DNA from: Acephala macrosclerotiorum
Taxonomy: Eukaryota > Ascomycota > Leotiomycetes > Helotiales > Mollisiaceae
Assembly (NCBI GenBank): GCA_014904845.1
Contig: MU119881.1
Span: 1,266-14,570, forward strand
Reading direction: 5' to 3'
Length of the DNA: 13,305 nucleotides
Below are positions 1 to 10,019 of the stretch, one piece after another (position 1 is the first letter of the stretch; each line of letters opens with the position of its first letter). A program made the translations under genes and the position numbers. The notes beneath the pieces were generated by a model, which searched no databases, was not told the origin of the DNA, and was given only the letters and a program-made list of their open reading frames with translations.

Positions 1-1109
1 TATTTTTTTTTATCGTTTAATTTTTATAAACGAACTTTAAATTTATAATTATTATTTTATTTATTTTTTAAAAAAAAAAAATTTTATTTTATTATTTTTT
101 TTTAATTTATTAAATTTTATTAAAACGATAAAATTAATTAATTCTTTTATAAAAAAAAAATAAATATATTTTAAAATTTAAATTTATTATATATTAAACT
201 TTAAATAATTTATTCGTAATTTAATAATTATAAAAAAATAATAAATTAATTATTTCGATTTTTTAAAAAAATTATTTAAAAAAATTATTTTTTAAAATAA
301 ATTTAATTAAATATTATAAAAAAAAACTTTGAAAATTAAAATTATACGTTTATAAAATAAAAACTTTTATCGATCGAAAATACGTTAAAAATTTTAATTT
401 TTTTAATTTTTTTATTTTATTTTTTACAAATTTAATATTTATTAATATTAGTAAAAAAATTATTAATAATATTATTTACGAGAAATTTAAAAAAATTTAT
501 AATAAATTTCGAGTTTTTTTCAAAAATGGATTTCGAGAATTTTTTAATAACGAATTTTTTTTTAATAATATTTAATTTAAAAAAATCGATGCAATTTTCA
601 ATATAATTCGTTATATGAAATTTTTAAATTATTTTATTATTTAATATAAAACTTTTTAATAATTAAATTATTAGAACTCGTTTAATAATAAGTATTTATA
701 TATTTATTAATAAAAATAAATTATAATTTAAATTAAATTAATTTTTCGATATTTTAAAATAAAAAAAATAAAAATTTTTTTTAATAATAAATTTTTTTTA
801 AATGCAAAATTAAAAAATTAATAATATTTATAAAAAATAATTAAAAATATTTAATTATTTCTAACGATAAATTTAAATTTAAAATTTGTTTATTTTTTTT
901 TCTTTTTATTAAATTTTAAAAAAAAAGAAAATAAATTATAAAAAAATTTATCAATAATAAAAATATTAAAAAAATTATTAAATTCTTAAAAAAAATCGAT
1001 AATAATTTAAAAAATTTTAAACTTTGAATTCTTTATTTAAAACGAGTTTTTTTTTTTTTTTAATTTTTTTTTCGAGACTCGAAACGAACTCGTTATATAA
1101 AAAAACGAT
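1..1109. other. AT-rich, heavily mutated stretch with no readable gene
   Basis: This stretch is almost pure A and T, and most remaining C is in CpG. No open frame of useful length and no family motif could be read on either strand. Its last 31 bases (1077-1107) match the last 31 bases of the window (13275-13305) at 24 positions, and both lie next to a real or expected LTR start. The stretch is therefore probably the 3' end of another copy of the retrotransposon seen on the right, but no coding trace could be aligned to confirm that. A short inverted repeat is present: eight bases at 1041-1048 (aacgagtt) pair with 1087-1094 (aactcgtt). Confidence 0.5.
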
Positions 1110-1375
1110 TATAATAAAATTATATATTTTTTTTTTAAAAATTTTTATAAATAATTAATTTCGAAAATAGTATTAATTACGTATTTTTTAGTATATAAAA
1201 AACTTTTATTTATTATAAATCAATTAATACTTTTTTTTATTTCTATTTTAATTAATCGATAAATTAATTTACGAATTACAAATTATAAATTATTTCGAAT
1301 AAATTTAATTTATTAATTAAAACGAATTAATTTACGATTAAATTTTTTTATTTTGTATTTTATTATTTTTTTATA
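1110..1375 (+). mobile_element. Degraded LTR, copy 1 (266 bp)
   Basis: This stretch aligns end to end with 5245-5503. The only length difference is one extra 7-bp unit in the aattac run near 1273-1290. By hand count about 50 of 259 aligned bases differ. About 45 of these are C or G in copy 2 against T or A here, so this copy is the more mutated one. The ends that read TG...CA in copy 2 read TA...TA here, which is a G-to-A and a C-to-T change. The flanking pentamers acgat (1105-1109) and atact (1376-1380) do not match, so it is not a solo LTR with an intact target-site duplication. Its left flank resembles the 3' interior end of the right-hand element, so it is probably the 3' LTR of a second copy running leftwards off the window. 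Confidence 0.8.
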
Positions 1376-1628
1376 ATACTATTTAAATTATTAAAATTAT
1401 ACGTTAATTTAAAAAACTTAATAATATATATATAAATATTTATATAAATTAATAATATAAATTATATTTTTAATTAATTGTAAAAAATTTTACTATTAAA
1501 ATTTTACGTAAAATTATTATAACGTTTAAATAAATATTAAATTGAAATTAAAAAAAAAAAAATTAAAAAAAAGTAATATATATAATATTTATTCGAAGTT
1601 TATTTTATTATTAATTTTTTTTTATAAT

Positions 1629-1860
1629 ATTTAAACGCGTTTTAACGATTTATTAATTTTTTTTCAAAGTATTTAAACGTACTTCGATTATATTTAATCG
1701 AGTATTTATTTTTTAAAAATAAATAAAAATATTATTATAATTTATTAAAGTTTTCGTTATACTTTTAAACGATTACAATATTTAATTTAATCGTTTTTCG
1801 AATCGCTTTAATATTATATTTAATCGTTCGTCGAATCGTACGATTATACGAGTTTATTTT
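1629..1860 (-). pseudogene. Ghost of a minus-strand coding region with coiled-coil-like repeats
   Basis: Read on the minus strand in one frame, the codons for Arg-Leu-Asn recur at + positions 1824-1826, 1791-1793, 1698-1700, 1677-1679 and 1635-1637 (position of the Arg codon). The steps are 11, 31, 7 and 14 codons, all in frame, and 7 and 14 are heptad multiples. The translation around them contains FDERLN, FEKRLN and VRLNTLKKN, with Ile or Leu at the hydrophobic positions, which looks like a decayed amphipathic helix. The in-frame stops are mostly TAA or TAG where Gln would fit. The frame can be followed less clearly upstream to about 2960, where an Asn, Asp and Glu-rich run is seen. I do not recognise the product. 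It could be a coiled-coil region of a transposon protein or of a host gene caught by RIP. Confidence 0.45.
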
Positions 1861-2840
1861 TTTTTCGTTTTCGTTTGATTTTTTTTTATCGTTATTAATA
1901 TTTTATACGTTCGTTATTTTTTTAATAAAAACGCGAATATAAATATTAATCGTTTTTTAATTAAATAATTATTTAATAAAAACATTAAAAAAATTATTTC
2001 GTATAAAAAATAAATTTTAAATAAATTTTTAATAAATAAATAATTAATTATTAAAAAAAATCGTTTAAAACGTAATAAAAAAAATAATAAATTAATAAAA
2101 AAAAAAATACGATAAAAAAAAAACTAAATTTAAATATTCAAATATAAATTTATTTTTATTTATAAAATTTAATATTATTAATTTAATTATTATATAAAAA
2201 TAAATCGATATTAATAATTGAAATTTTAAAGTTTTTTAAATATTATTCGACGTTTTTTTAAAAAAATCATATAATTTTACTATTAATAATATTATAAAAT
2301 AATTTATACGATTAAAATAAATTTAAATATTTTAATTTTAATTTTTTTAATCGCGTAATTATTAAAATATATAAAGTATAAAATTATTTTATTTATAATT
2401 AACGAAAAAAATTATATTTTTAAATATTATCGAATAAATTTATTTTTTTACGATAATAATATAACGTTTAATAATTTATATTATTATATATAATTAAATT
2501 TTTATTTACTTTTTTTATTATTATTTTTTTTATTAATATAATAATTTAATTAATTTTAATTATAATATTAATTTTTTTTTATATTGAAATTACGATTTTT
2601 TAAATTTTATAATTTTTTAAAAATTAATTATAACGATTATAAATTTTTTTTCTCGTTAATTTTTTTCGATTTATTTTAAATTTATTTATTATTTATAATT
2701 TCGTTTATTATTTTTTTTTCGCAATTTTATTTTTATTAAAACTTTTTTCGTTTTATTTAAAATTAATTACTAATTATTTTTTTTTTCAATTTTTAATTTT
2801 CGTAATCAATTTACAATTAAAATTATTTATAATCTCGTCG

Positions 2841-2873
2841 TTATTATTGTTATTATTGATTTTATTATTATTA
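2841..2873. repeat. ATT-type microsatellite
   Basis: This is a short imperfect run of the triplet ATT with gtt and gat variants. On the minus strand it would encode Asn, with Asp or Asn variants, and it lies in the possible upstream part of the minus-strand ghost frame. It may therefore be a remnant of a poly-Asn/Asp stretch rather than a neutral microsatellite. Confidence 0.6.
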
Positions 2874-3043
2874 CGATAAAATCTTATTTCGTTATATTAT
2901 AATCGTATTACGATTTTACGTTTATATTATTTTTTAACGTTAAAAAGTTTTATTTTTAAATAAATAAATATAATTTTAATATTTATTAAATAATTATATA
3001 ATTTATTATAATTGTAAAAAATTAAAAAAATTTATTTGTTTTT

Positions 3044-3405
3044 AAATTATTAAAAAATACATTTTTATTTTTATTTTAAAATATATTAATTATTATTAAT
3101 TATTTATTTTCGATTTTATTTATTTTATTTTCAAATTATTAAAAAATATATTCTTATTTTTATTTCGAAATATATTAATAAAATTTAAATTTTTTTCGAT
3201 ATTTAAATTTTTTTATTTTCGAATTATTAAAATATATATTTTTATTTTTATTTGAAATTAATTAATTAATTTATAATTTCTTATTCGCGACTCGAGCGTA
3301 TTAAATTTAATTATTTTTAAATTATTAAAAAATATAATTTTATTTTTATATCGAAATAAATTAATTAATTTATAATTTTTATTATTATTCTTTATCGATT
3401 TCTTC
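3044..3405. repeat. Fourfold tandem repeat of about 90 bp
   Basis: A recognisable core reads [a/g]aattattaaaa[a/t]ata, then ttt/ttc, tattttta and a cgaaat or aaat stretch. It recurs at 3044, 3133, 3221 and 3319, giving periods of 89, 88 and 98 bases. The last two units also share the following attaattaatttataattt. The periods are not multiples of three, which argues against a protein repeat, although indels could have disturbed them. Copies differ partly by C/T and G/A swaps, as expected for one tandem array mutated by RIP. One unit (about 3284-3300) keeps a CpG-rich island around cgcgactcgag. Confidence 0.65.
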
Positions 3406-3620
3406 AAAAAAACTAATAATATATCGTACTACGATATTTTTTAAAAAATGAATTAATCTAAAAAAATAAATAATTAATTTTATTTCAATTTTCGTAGTAA
3501 TTTTAATAAAACTTTTAATAATATTTTCAATTTTCGAAAATAATTTCAAATATTTAAATAAATTAATAAAAAATTAAATTAAAATAAAAAATAAAAATTT
3601 AAATATAATAAAAAAAAAAT

Positions 3621-3670
3621 TTATTTCGTAATTATATTTAATAAATTATTTCGTAATTATATTTAATAGA
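3621..3670. repeat. 25-bp tandem duplication
   Basis: A 25-base unit beginning ttatttcgtaatta occurs at 3621-3645 and again directly at 3646-3670 with one difference near its end (aaa versus aga). The near identity in such mutated surroundings suggests a duplication later than most of the C-to-T changes. Confidence 0.8.
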
Positions 3671-4072
3671 TTTATAATTTACTAATTTATCGTTTTTTTA
3701 TTAAATATTTATTAAATTTAAAAAATTTTATTATTATTATTTTAATTTTCTTTTTTGAAAATAAAAAATATTATTTTTATTTAAAATATATTTATTAATA
3801 ATTTTTTTAATTATTTAATAATAAAATTTGAATTTTTATTAACGATTAATATTCAATTTAATAAAAAATAATTATTATTTTTAAATATCAATAATTTTTT
3901 TAATTTAAAAAAAAAATAATAAAATAAATTTAATAATTATTTTTTTACCAATTTTCAAAATTTTATTATTATTCGCTCGATATATTTATATTATTTTACG
4001 AAATAAAAAAATTAAAAAACTTTTTAAAAAAAATTTTAATATTAAAAACTCGATCGATATTTATATATATAC

Positions 4073-4100
4073 TATTGTTATTATTATTATTATTACTATT
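4073..4100. repeat. ATT microsatellite
   Basis: A run of about nine ATT triplets, interrupted by gtt and act variants, follows a short tatata stretch. There is no sign of coding use. Confidence 0.7.
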
Positions 4101-5244
4101 AAAACTATTTTATAAATTAAATATTTTTTATTTTATTAAATTTATTTAAAATTAAATAAATTTTATAATTATCAAATGTTAATTTTTTCGATTATTAATT
4201 CGATTTTTCTTCGAACGAACGATTAAATTAATTAATTAAATTAAAACATATAATAAATATAATAATATAATTTTTATATTTTATATTATTTAATCGTTAA
4301 ATTTTTTTAAAATTTAATAAAATATTTTTACTTTTTAAAAATTTTCTCGTAAAAACTTTTTTAATATTTTAAAAATATAAAAAAAATTCGATATAAATAT
4401 TTAAATTATTTTTTAATATTATTACTTTAAAATAAATTAATTAAATATACGTTTTAATTTTACGTTTTTTTTTAATCGTTTTATTTTTTTTATTTAAAAT
4501 AAAATCGAACTTATAAACTTTTTAATATATATATAAAACGGCAAATTATATAAATTAAAATTTTATTAACGATTTTTAATAATAAAAATCGATATTTAAA
4601 TCGATTATATTGAAAAAAAAAAATTTTGATTTTATAAAAAAAAAAAAACTTTTTTTTAAAAAAAAAAATATAAAAAATATTTTTAAATTCGTTTTAAAAT
4701 ATTTAATATAAAACGTTATTAAAAATATATTATTTATTAAAATTATAAAATAAAATTTATATTAAAATTATTATATACAAATTACAATTTTATATTTTAT
4801 TGTATTATAAAATTAAAAATATTATTTTTTTAATTTATTAATTTTCTAATTATAATAATAATAGGAAATTAAATTTATTATAAAAAATACTCGAAATTAG
4901 TAAAATTTTTAAATAATTTATTTCGATATAAATATAAAAATCTTAATATTAAACGCGAGTAAAAATATAAAATTATTTTACGTAAATATTAAATAATATA
5001 TTAACGATTAATCTCGTTTAAAAATAACGATTTTTTATTAATAAACAATAATAAATCAAATAAAAATAATCGAATAATATTTATAATTATTATATATAAA
5101 AAATTATATTAATTATTTTTTCTTTCGATAATATTTTTATATAAATTATTCAAATAATATATTTTAATAATATTAATTTACGATTTAAATATAAAATTTA
5201 TTATATCGACGTTTATTAAAATTTTTCGAATTTAAAATACGTAT

Positions 5245-5503
5245 TGTAATAGAATTATATATTCTCTCTTCAAAATTTTTTGTAAATAGTTAGTTTCGAG
5301 AGCAGTACTGGTCACGTGACTTCTAGTACATAAGGAGTTTTCGTTTATTATAGACTAATTAACAATTCTTTTTATTTCTACTTTGATTAATTGATTGATT
5401 GATTTACGAATTACGAATTACTTCGAATGAATTTAATTTATTGATTAAAACGAATTGATTTGCGATTAGATTTTTTTGCTTTGTATTTTATTGTTTTTCT
5501 ACA
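5245..5503 (+). mobile_element. 5' LTR, copy 2 (259 bp, lightly mutated)
   Basis: The stretch starts tgtaatag and ends tctaca, giving the TG...CA ends of an LTR with TGTA/TACA inverted tips. It aligns along its whole length with 1110-1375 apart from a 7-bp unit. It keeps many CpA, CpT and TpG dinucleotides that the other copy has lost, so it is the less mutated of the two. It contains an E-box palindrome at 5311-5320 and a short gatt/attg run near 5386-5403. Downstream bases (ttagtaaagcgacgcca) do not begin with the TGG expected of a tRNA-type primer binding site, so the priming mode is unclear. Confidence 0.8.
5311..5320. promoter_or_regulatory. Palindromic CACGTG (E-box) inside the LTR
   Basis: The ten bases gtcacgtgac form a perfect palindrome centred on CACGTG, the core site of basic helix-loop-helix factors. 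In copy 1 the aligned bases read ttacgtattt, so only the central CpG survives there. A role in LTR promoter activity is possible but inferred only from the motif and its place in the LTR. Confidence 0.35.
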
Positions 5504-6280
5504 TTAGTAAAGCGACGCCAAGAAATAAATTGTTCTAGTAGATTTCGCTAAAAACTGTTTATGTGCGATTTGTATATTCTATTTTTTATTACTATTAAAA
5601 AAAAACTCAAACTATTGAAAATCGAAAATTGAAAATCAATTGACGAAAATTTTTTGTTTTAATTATATTGTTCGAAATTAAATAATTTGATTATAAAATT
5701 GTAAAATTGCAAAAAAACATTAATTTATGAAAATTATATATTGAATTACTCGAAATAATTAGTATTAAAACGAATATAAAAAAGAAAAAAAAAATTCGTA
5801 GTAATTATTTACGACAATTGATTTTATTTCCAGTGGAAATTGGAATATAAAAAAAGAAATTTTAATGCGAAAAAAAAAAGAGATTATAGCGTTAAAAAAC
5901 GAAATTGTTTTATTGTTTTATATTTTAATTTTAATTTTTTTGAGTAATTCGCGAATTACTTGTAATCGTTTTTAAATTGAAATAATAAAATCAAAATAAG
6001 TCTCAAATTTCAGAAAATAATACGAAAAAAATTGAAATAAGAAATTTCAATCGAAAAAAATCGATTAAAAAAATATTTATTTAAAAAATACATTTTATTA
6101 GAACGAATAAACGAGTAAAATTTCGAGTAAAAATTAAAACAAAAAAAATCTCACGAGAAAATTATATAAATAGAAACTAATTCTTAAAACGAATTTTATT
6201 TAAAAACAGTAATTCGAAAATTCGCATTTTTAAATTATTAAATTAATTCTCAATCTAAAAATTAAAATTAATAAATTATT
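5504..6280 (+). other. Leader region of the retrotransposon, no clear gene
   Basis: This 780-bp stretch joins the 5' LTR to the first recognisable gag sequence. Its first half (to about 5990) is much less mutated than the rest of the window, with many CpA, TpG and CpT left. It then grades into heavy mutation. No frame could be followed. ATG triplets occur, for example near 5727 and 5865, but none can be tied to the gag frame, so the gag start is unresolved. An 18-bp perfect palindrome lies at 5943-5960. Confidence 0.5.
5943..5960. repeat. 18-bp perfect palindrome in the leader
   Basis: The bases agtaattcgcgaattact read the same on both strands, centred on cgcg. Nothing else in the leader forms a comparable perfect palindrome. 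It could be a hairpin in the element RNA or a protein site. No function can be assigned. Confidence 0.6.
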
Positions 6281-8220
6281 CGCATTAAAGTTTACTTTCT
6301 TCGATAGAAAACATTTTTACTTTAATTATACTATTGATTTTTTCTAAAAAATTTTTTACGAACAATAAAAACAATTTTTTAAAAATATAAAACTTTGAGA
6401 AATACGTATTCGTATTAAAATTATAAATACTTCTTTTTAAAATTCTTAAAATACTTTAATTCAAAAAAGACAATATTACGACTTTTTTAAAATAATACAA
6501 TAATATATACGAAAATTATAAAATTATTTTAAAAATTAAAAAAATACGATTTTTGCAATATATTAATTCGATTTATAAAAAATAAATTCGATTTATATCA
6601 AAATACAATATCGAAAACTATTTAAAAAAAAAGTTTTACGACGTTTTAAAAAAAGAATTTCGCGAATACAATTAAAAATACTATCGAATAAATATAAAAT
6701 TTTTATATAAAATCATTAATTAATTTACGAAAAATCTTTTAACGATAAAAATATACGTAAATTTATTCGATCGAGTATTTAAAAAATTGATTAAACGAAA
6801 TAAACTAAACAAATAATATTAAAAACGCGAATTTATAAAAGAATTTTTAATATATATTAAAAAACGAATTTTTAGAAAAATCGATTATAAATCGATAAAA
6901 ATATTTATTTATAATTAAAAAAAAATATATAAAAAAACAATTATTATATATAAATATAAAAAAAAAAAATAATAATACAATAAAATTAACGATTTAAAAT
7001 ACTTGAAAATTCGATAAAAATATTTGAATATTATAATATAAAAAATGATTTTAAATATAATCAAAAATTTATTATTTTTTATTTTACTCGAATTATTTAT
7101 AAAAAAAATTCAATAAAAAATGTATACAATTACTAAAAAAACTTATATCGAATTTCAATTTTCGATTTTACGTATTATTTAAATTTAAAGAACTCGACAA
7201 ATATTCATATTAAAACTTTTAATTCAAATAAATAATTTCATTAGAAAATTAAAATTTTTTTTTTTTTTTATATTATTTAACGATTTAAAAATCGTTTTAA
7301 ATATTAATACTATAAAAATATTTTAAAAATTGAATAGTATTATAATTTTTATAAATTAGAATTAGAATTAGTTTATTTTTTTAACGAGAATATAAATAAA
7401 AAGAAAATTTTAATTGTAAACAAAAAAAATATAATAATATAAAAAAAAGTAAATATAAAGTTTTATATAGTTTAACGTTAATTGAATTCTCGTAAAATAT
7501 ATTATTGATCGTTTAAAAAAATGTAATAAAAATTAACGCTGTATATAATAATTAATAAAACGAGCGATATTATTTCGAGTATTTCGAGTAAACAAAGAAC
7601 GAAAAAATCGATTTTTTCGTTGATTATTTTTTCGTAAATCGTTATTTATTTATAAATAAATTAATTAATTGTAAATATTGTTATCGAGAGAACGATTAAT
7701 AGTATTATAGTTTTTAGAGTCGTAATCGATTTTCGCGATCGTTTACGCTTAAAAACAATCGACGTTAATATGATCAAATTATAAAACAAGTAATTAGAGA
7801 ATTTTTTGATTACGATTTCAATAAACGCTTTGAAAATGTATAAAAAATCCAAGAATTTGTTCAATTTATTATTTAAAAAAGAAGTAAAATTAGTACTAAT
7901 AAAAAAATTTTAAAAAAATTAAATTTATTGTCGTATATTTTCAATAATAATAATATTAACGTTTAAAGTTTTAATAAAGCGATTATTAATAAATTCTACG
8001 AAGAATTGTCAATAAATACAATAACGATAAATACGATAATAACGAGTAAATCGAGAAATAAAATTTAAAGCGTACGAGAAAATTTTCGACGAAAAATAAA
8101 AATAGAAAAAAAATACTCAAAAATCGAATTATAACGATAAATTTTATAAAGCGTTTAAAACGAAAAACGAAAAAAAATAAACGTAAATTAATCGAAAAAT
8201 AAAACTTTGAAACAATAATT
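6280..8220 (+). pseudogene. gag: Decayed gag with capsid-like region
   Basis: Gag would form the virus-like particle of the retrotransposon. A readable capsid-like region spans about 6430-6900. It starts near an ILKYFNSKK-like stretch, continues as YDFCN, IRFIKNKFDLYQ (codons from 6545, frame 2) and then shifts near 6600 to KFYDVLKKEFREY (codons from about 6631, frame 1), IYVNLFDRVFKKLIKRNKL and RIFRKIDYKS. This resembles the helical capsid domain of fungal gypsy gags (a strand-exchange-free W/F...L...F pattern), recognised by eye only. A second readable block in frame 2 runs from about 7739 to 8219 and includes REFFDYDFNKRF, IINKFYEELS and a Lys/Arg-rich end. The part between 6900 and 7739 is mostly unreadable. 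No convincing zinc knuckle was found. Start and end are approximate. Confidence 0.6.
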
Positions 8221-8509
8221 CGACGCTAAAAGTAATAATTTTATTAATGAAATTCTATTGTGAAAACTTTTTAAAAATATAATATCGTTTTTAAAAATTT
8301 AAAAAAAAATAAAAATAATTATTGATATTTTAAAAACATTGAATTTTATTATAATAATTATTAATTAATAATAAAAAAACAATGTTTATTATTTGATTTT
8401 AATAAATACTAAAATTGTTATAATAAAAAAAATATTAAAAAATATTAATTTTATAAAACAATTTTTTCAAAGTTTCTATAAAATATTTGAAAAAACGAGT
8501 TAATTTACT

Positions 8510-9095
8510 TTTATTATTAAAAGCTTTGTAATATTTAAAATTAATTTCATAGAAATCGATTTTTTGTTATTAATTAAAAGAAAATATATTGTCGTTATTT
8601 TTAAATTATATTTTAATTTGTTTGAATTAATTGATTCGAGTAAAAAATACGAAATATTAAATATTAAAACGAAGTATTATATTATTTCTACGTATATAAT
8701 TCGAGATCTCGATAATATTATTATAAACGTTAAAAACTTTTAATTGTTTATTATTATTAAATAAAATTTCGAATTCGTTAAAATAATAATTATAAAAATA
8801 GAAATTAAATACGAAATCGAATATAAAATTTTTTTTTTCTTTGTAAATAATACAAAAAAAATCTTTTTAAAACAATTATTTATCGCTACAATAAAAATGT
8901 AAATTGAATACAAAGATAATAATTCGTAGAATAATATATTTCGAGATTTCAAAGATTTTAATTCTATTTATACAATTATAATTATTCTTTTCTTAAAAAT
9001 CTATTTACGTCAAACTATTAAAAATCGCTATATTCGTATGTATTCTCGAGTCGAAAAAACATTGAAAGAAAAATATAATACGAAAAATTAAATAT
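8510..9095 (+). pseudogene. pol: Decayed aspartic protease region of pol
   Basis: In frame 2 an almost stop-free translation runs through VVIFKLYFNLFELIDSS, IISTYIIRDLDNIIINVKN, FEFVKIIIIKIEIKYEIEYK and FFVNNTKK. This has the strand pattern of a retropepsin: a beta segment after the active-site loop, a flap-like region, then a second hydrophobic strand where an ILG motif would stand (read here as III). The catalytic Asp-Thr/Ser-Gly triplet should lie near 8565-8585, but the codons there (IKRK) do not show it, so the active site is either mutated or misjudged. It lies between gag and RT, as expected. The protease would have cut the gag-pol polyprotein. Minus-strand frames over this stretch are shadows. 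Confidence 0.5.
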
Positions 9096-10019
9096 TAATA
9101 TTATTAGAAAATAATATAGTATTAAATTTTACAAACGATTTTTATATTTTAATAAATTTTTTTCTATTTTTAATTTTTTATTAAATACTATTAATATTAT
9201 TTTATATAAAATAAATACAATTAAAATAAATATTATTAATTTAAAAAAAAAATACAAATAAAATAATATAAAAAATGAAATTATTTTTTTCGATTTTTTA
9301 TAAAACGTTTTTTTTTAATAAAAAAAAATAAACGAAATTTTAAATAAAAAAACTTTTAATAAAAAAACGAAAAAGTATTTTTTTGTAATAATATTATTAT
9401 TTTTAAATGTAAATATTAAAAAAAAATATTTAAAAAATAATACAAAGTACTAATTATTTTATTTTATTAAAAAAAAATAAAATCAAAAAATTTTCGAATA
9501 TAAAAACGAAAAAAAAATTCGAATAAAAAAAATAATTTTATTATTAAATAATTTTAATTTGAAATTATTTAATATAAATATTAATACGATATATAAATTC
9601 AAATTCAAAAAAGTACAATTTATTGATTTAATCGATAAAATTAAAAAAGTTTTTAAAGAATAAAAAGATTAATTCGAACGATTTAAAACGTGAAAAATAT
9701 TTTAAAAATATATTAAAAAATATATAAAATATTTATTATTACGAATTGTTTCGATATTAAAAAAATTACGATTTATTTTTAAACGATTAATATTTCTATT
9801 TATCGAAAATTGATTATAAGAATTTAAAAAAAAAATATTTAATAAAATAATATTTAATCGTAAAAAAACAATAATATTTAATTAGAAAATTTTTTTTAAA
9901 ATCTATAAAAATATTAATTCGTTTGTTCGTATTAAAACAATTCAATATACGATATAATAAAAAAAAAGTTTTTATTATTTTAAGATTTTGTTTTTAATTA
10001 TAGTAAAAATATTTTAAAA

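Larger units (their letters stand above)
1376..5244. other. Interval between the LTR copies, extremely AT-rich, no known family recognised
   Basis: This 3.9-kb interval is the most degraded part of the window. Much of it is T-rich on the + strand, as expected if the original coding sense was on the minus strand. Only the coiled-coil-like minus-strand ghost near 1629-1860, a fourfold tandem repeat (3044-3405), a 25-bp duplication (3621-3670) and ATT-type microsatellites can be named. No reverse transcriptase, integrase or DDE transposase motif was found on either strand when allowing for C-to-T changes. The pentamers outside the two LTR copies (acgat and ttagt) do not match, so the interval is not simply the inside of one element flanked by this LTR pair. 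It could be older unrelated repeats or a decayed gene. Confidence 0.5.

Noticed and set aside
1041..1094. Inverted repeat as a transcription terminator or transposon end
   Set aside because: The arms are only eight bases with a 38-base loop in low-complexity DNA, which is expected by chance.
3044..3405. CRISPR array or ankyrin-like coding repeats
   Set aside because: The units are long, contiguous and diverged, without unique spacers, and the periods 89, 88 and 98 are not codon multiples.
1105..5508. The LTR pair as the two ends of one 4.4-kb element
   Set aside because: The outer pentamers (acgat and ttagt) do not match, no gag-pol trace lies between the copies, and the left flank of copy 1 resembles the 3' interior end of the right element.
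7355..7371. Threefold gaatta hexamer as a regulatory repeat
   Set aside because: It is too short and too close to background composition to mean anything.
7661..7864. Minus-strand 67-codon open frame as a small membrane protein
   Set aside because: It is low in complexity (Ile, Phe, Lys, Leu) and lies opposite the gag region, whose + frame makes better protein sense; hydrophobic frames like this arise on the reverse of Asn/Lys-rich DNA.
8740..8952. Minus-strand 70-codon open frame as a membrane protein
   Set aside because: It is opposite the protease region of pol, which reads through in + frame 2 with a retropepsin-like pattern. The hydrophobic minus frame is a composition effect.
8880..8960. 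Zinc knuckle of gag
   Set aside because: A possible Cys spacing appeared only after assuming several changed codons, and the same frame fits the end of the protease domain better.
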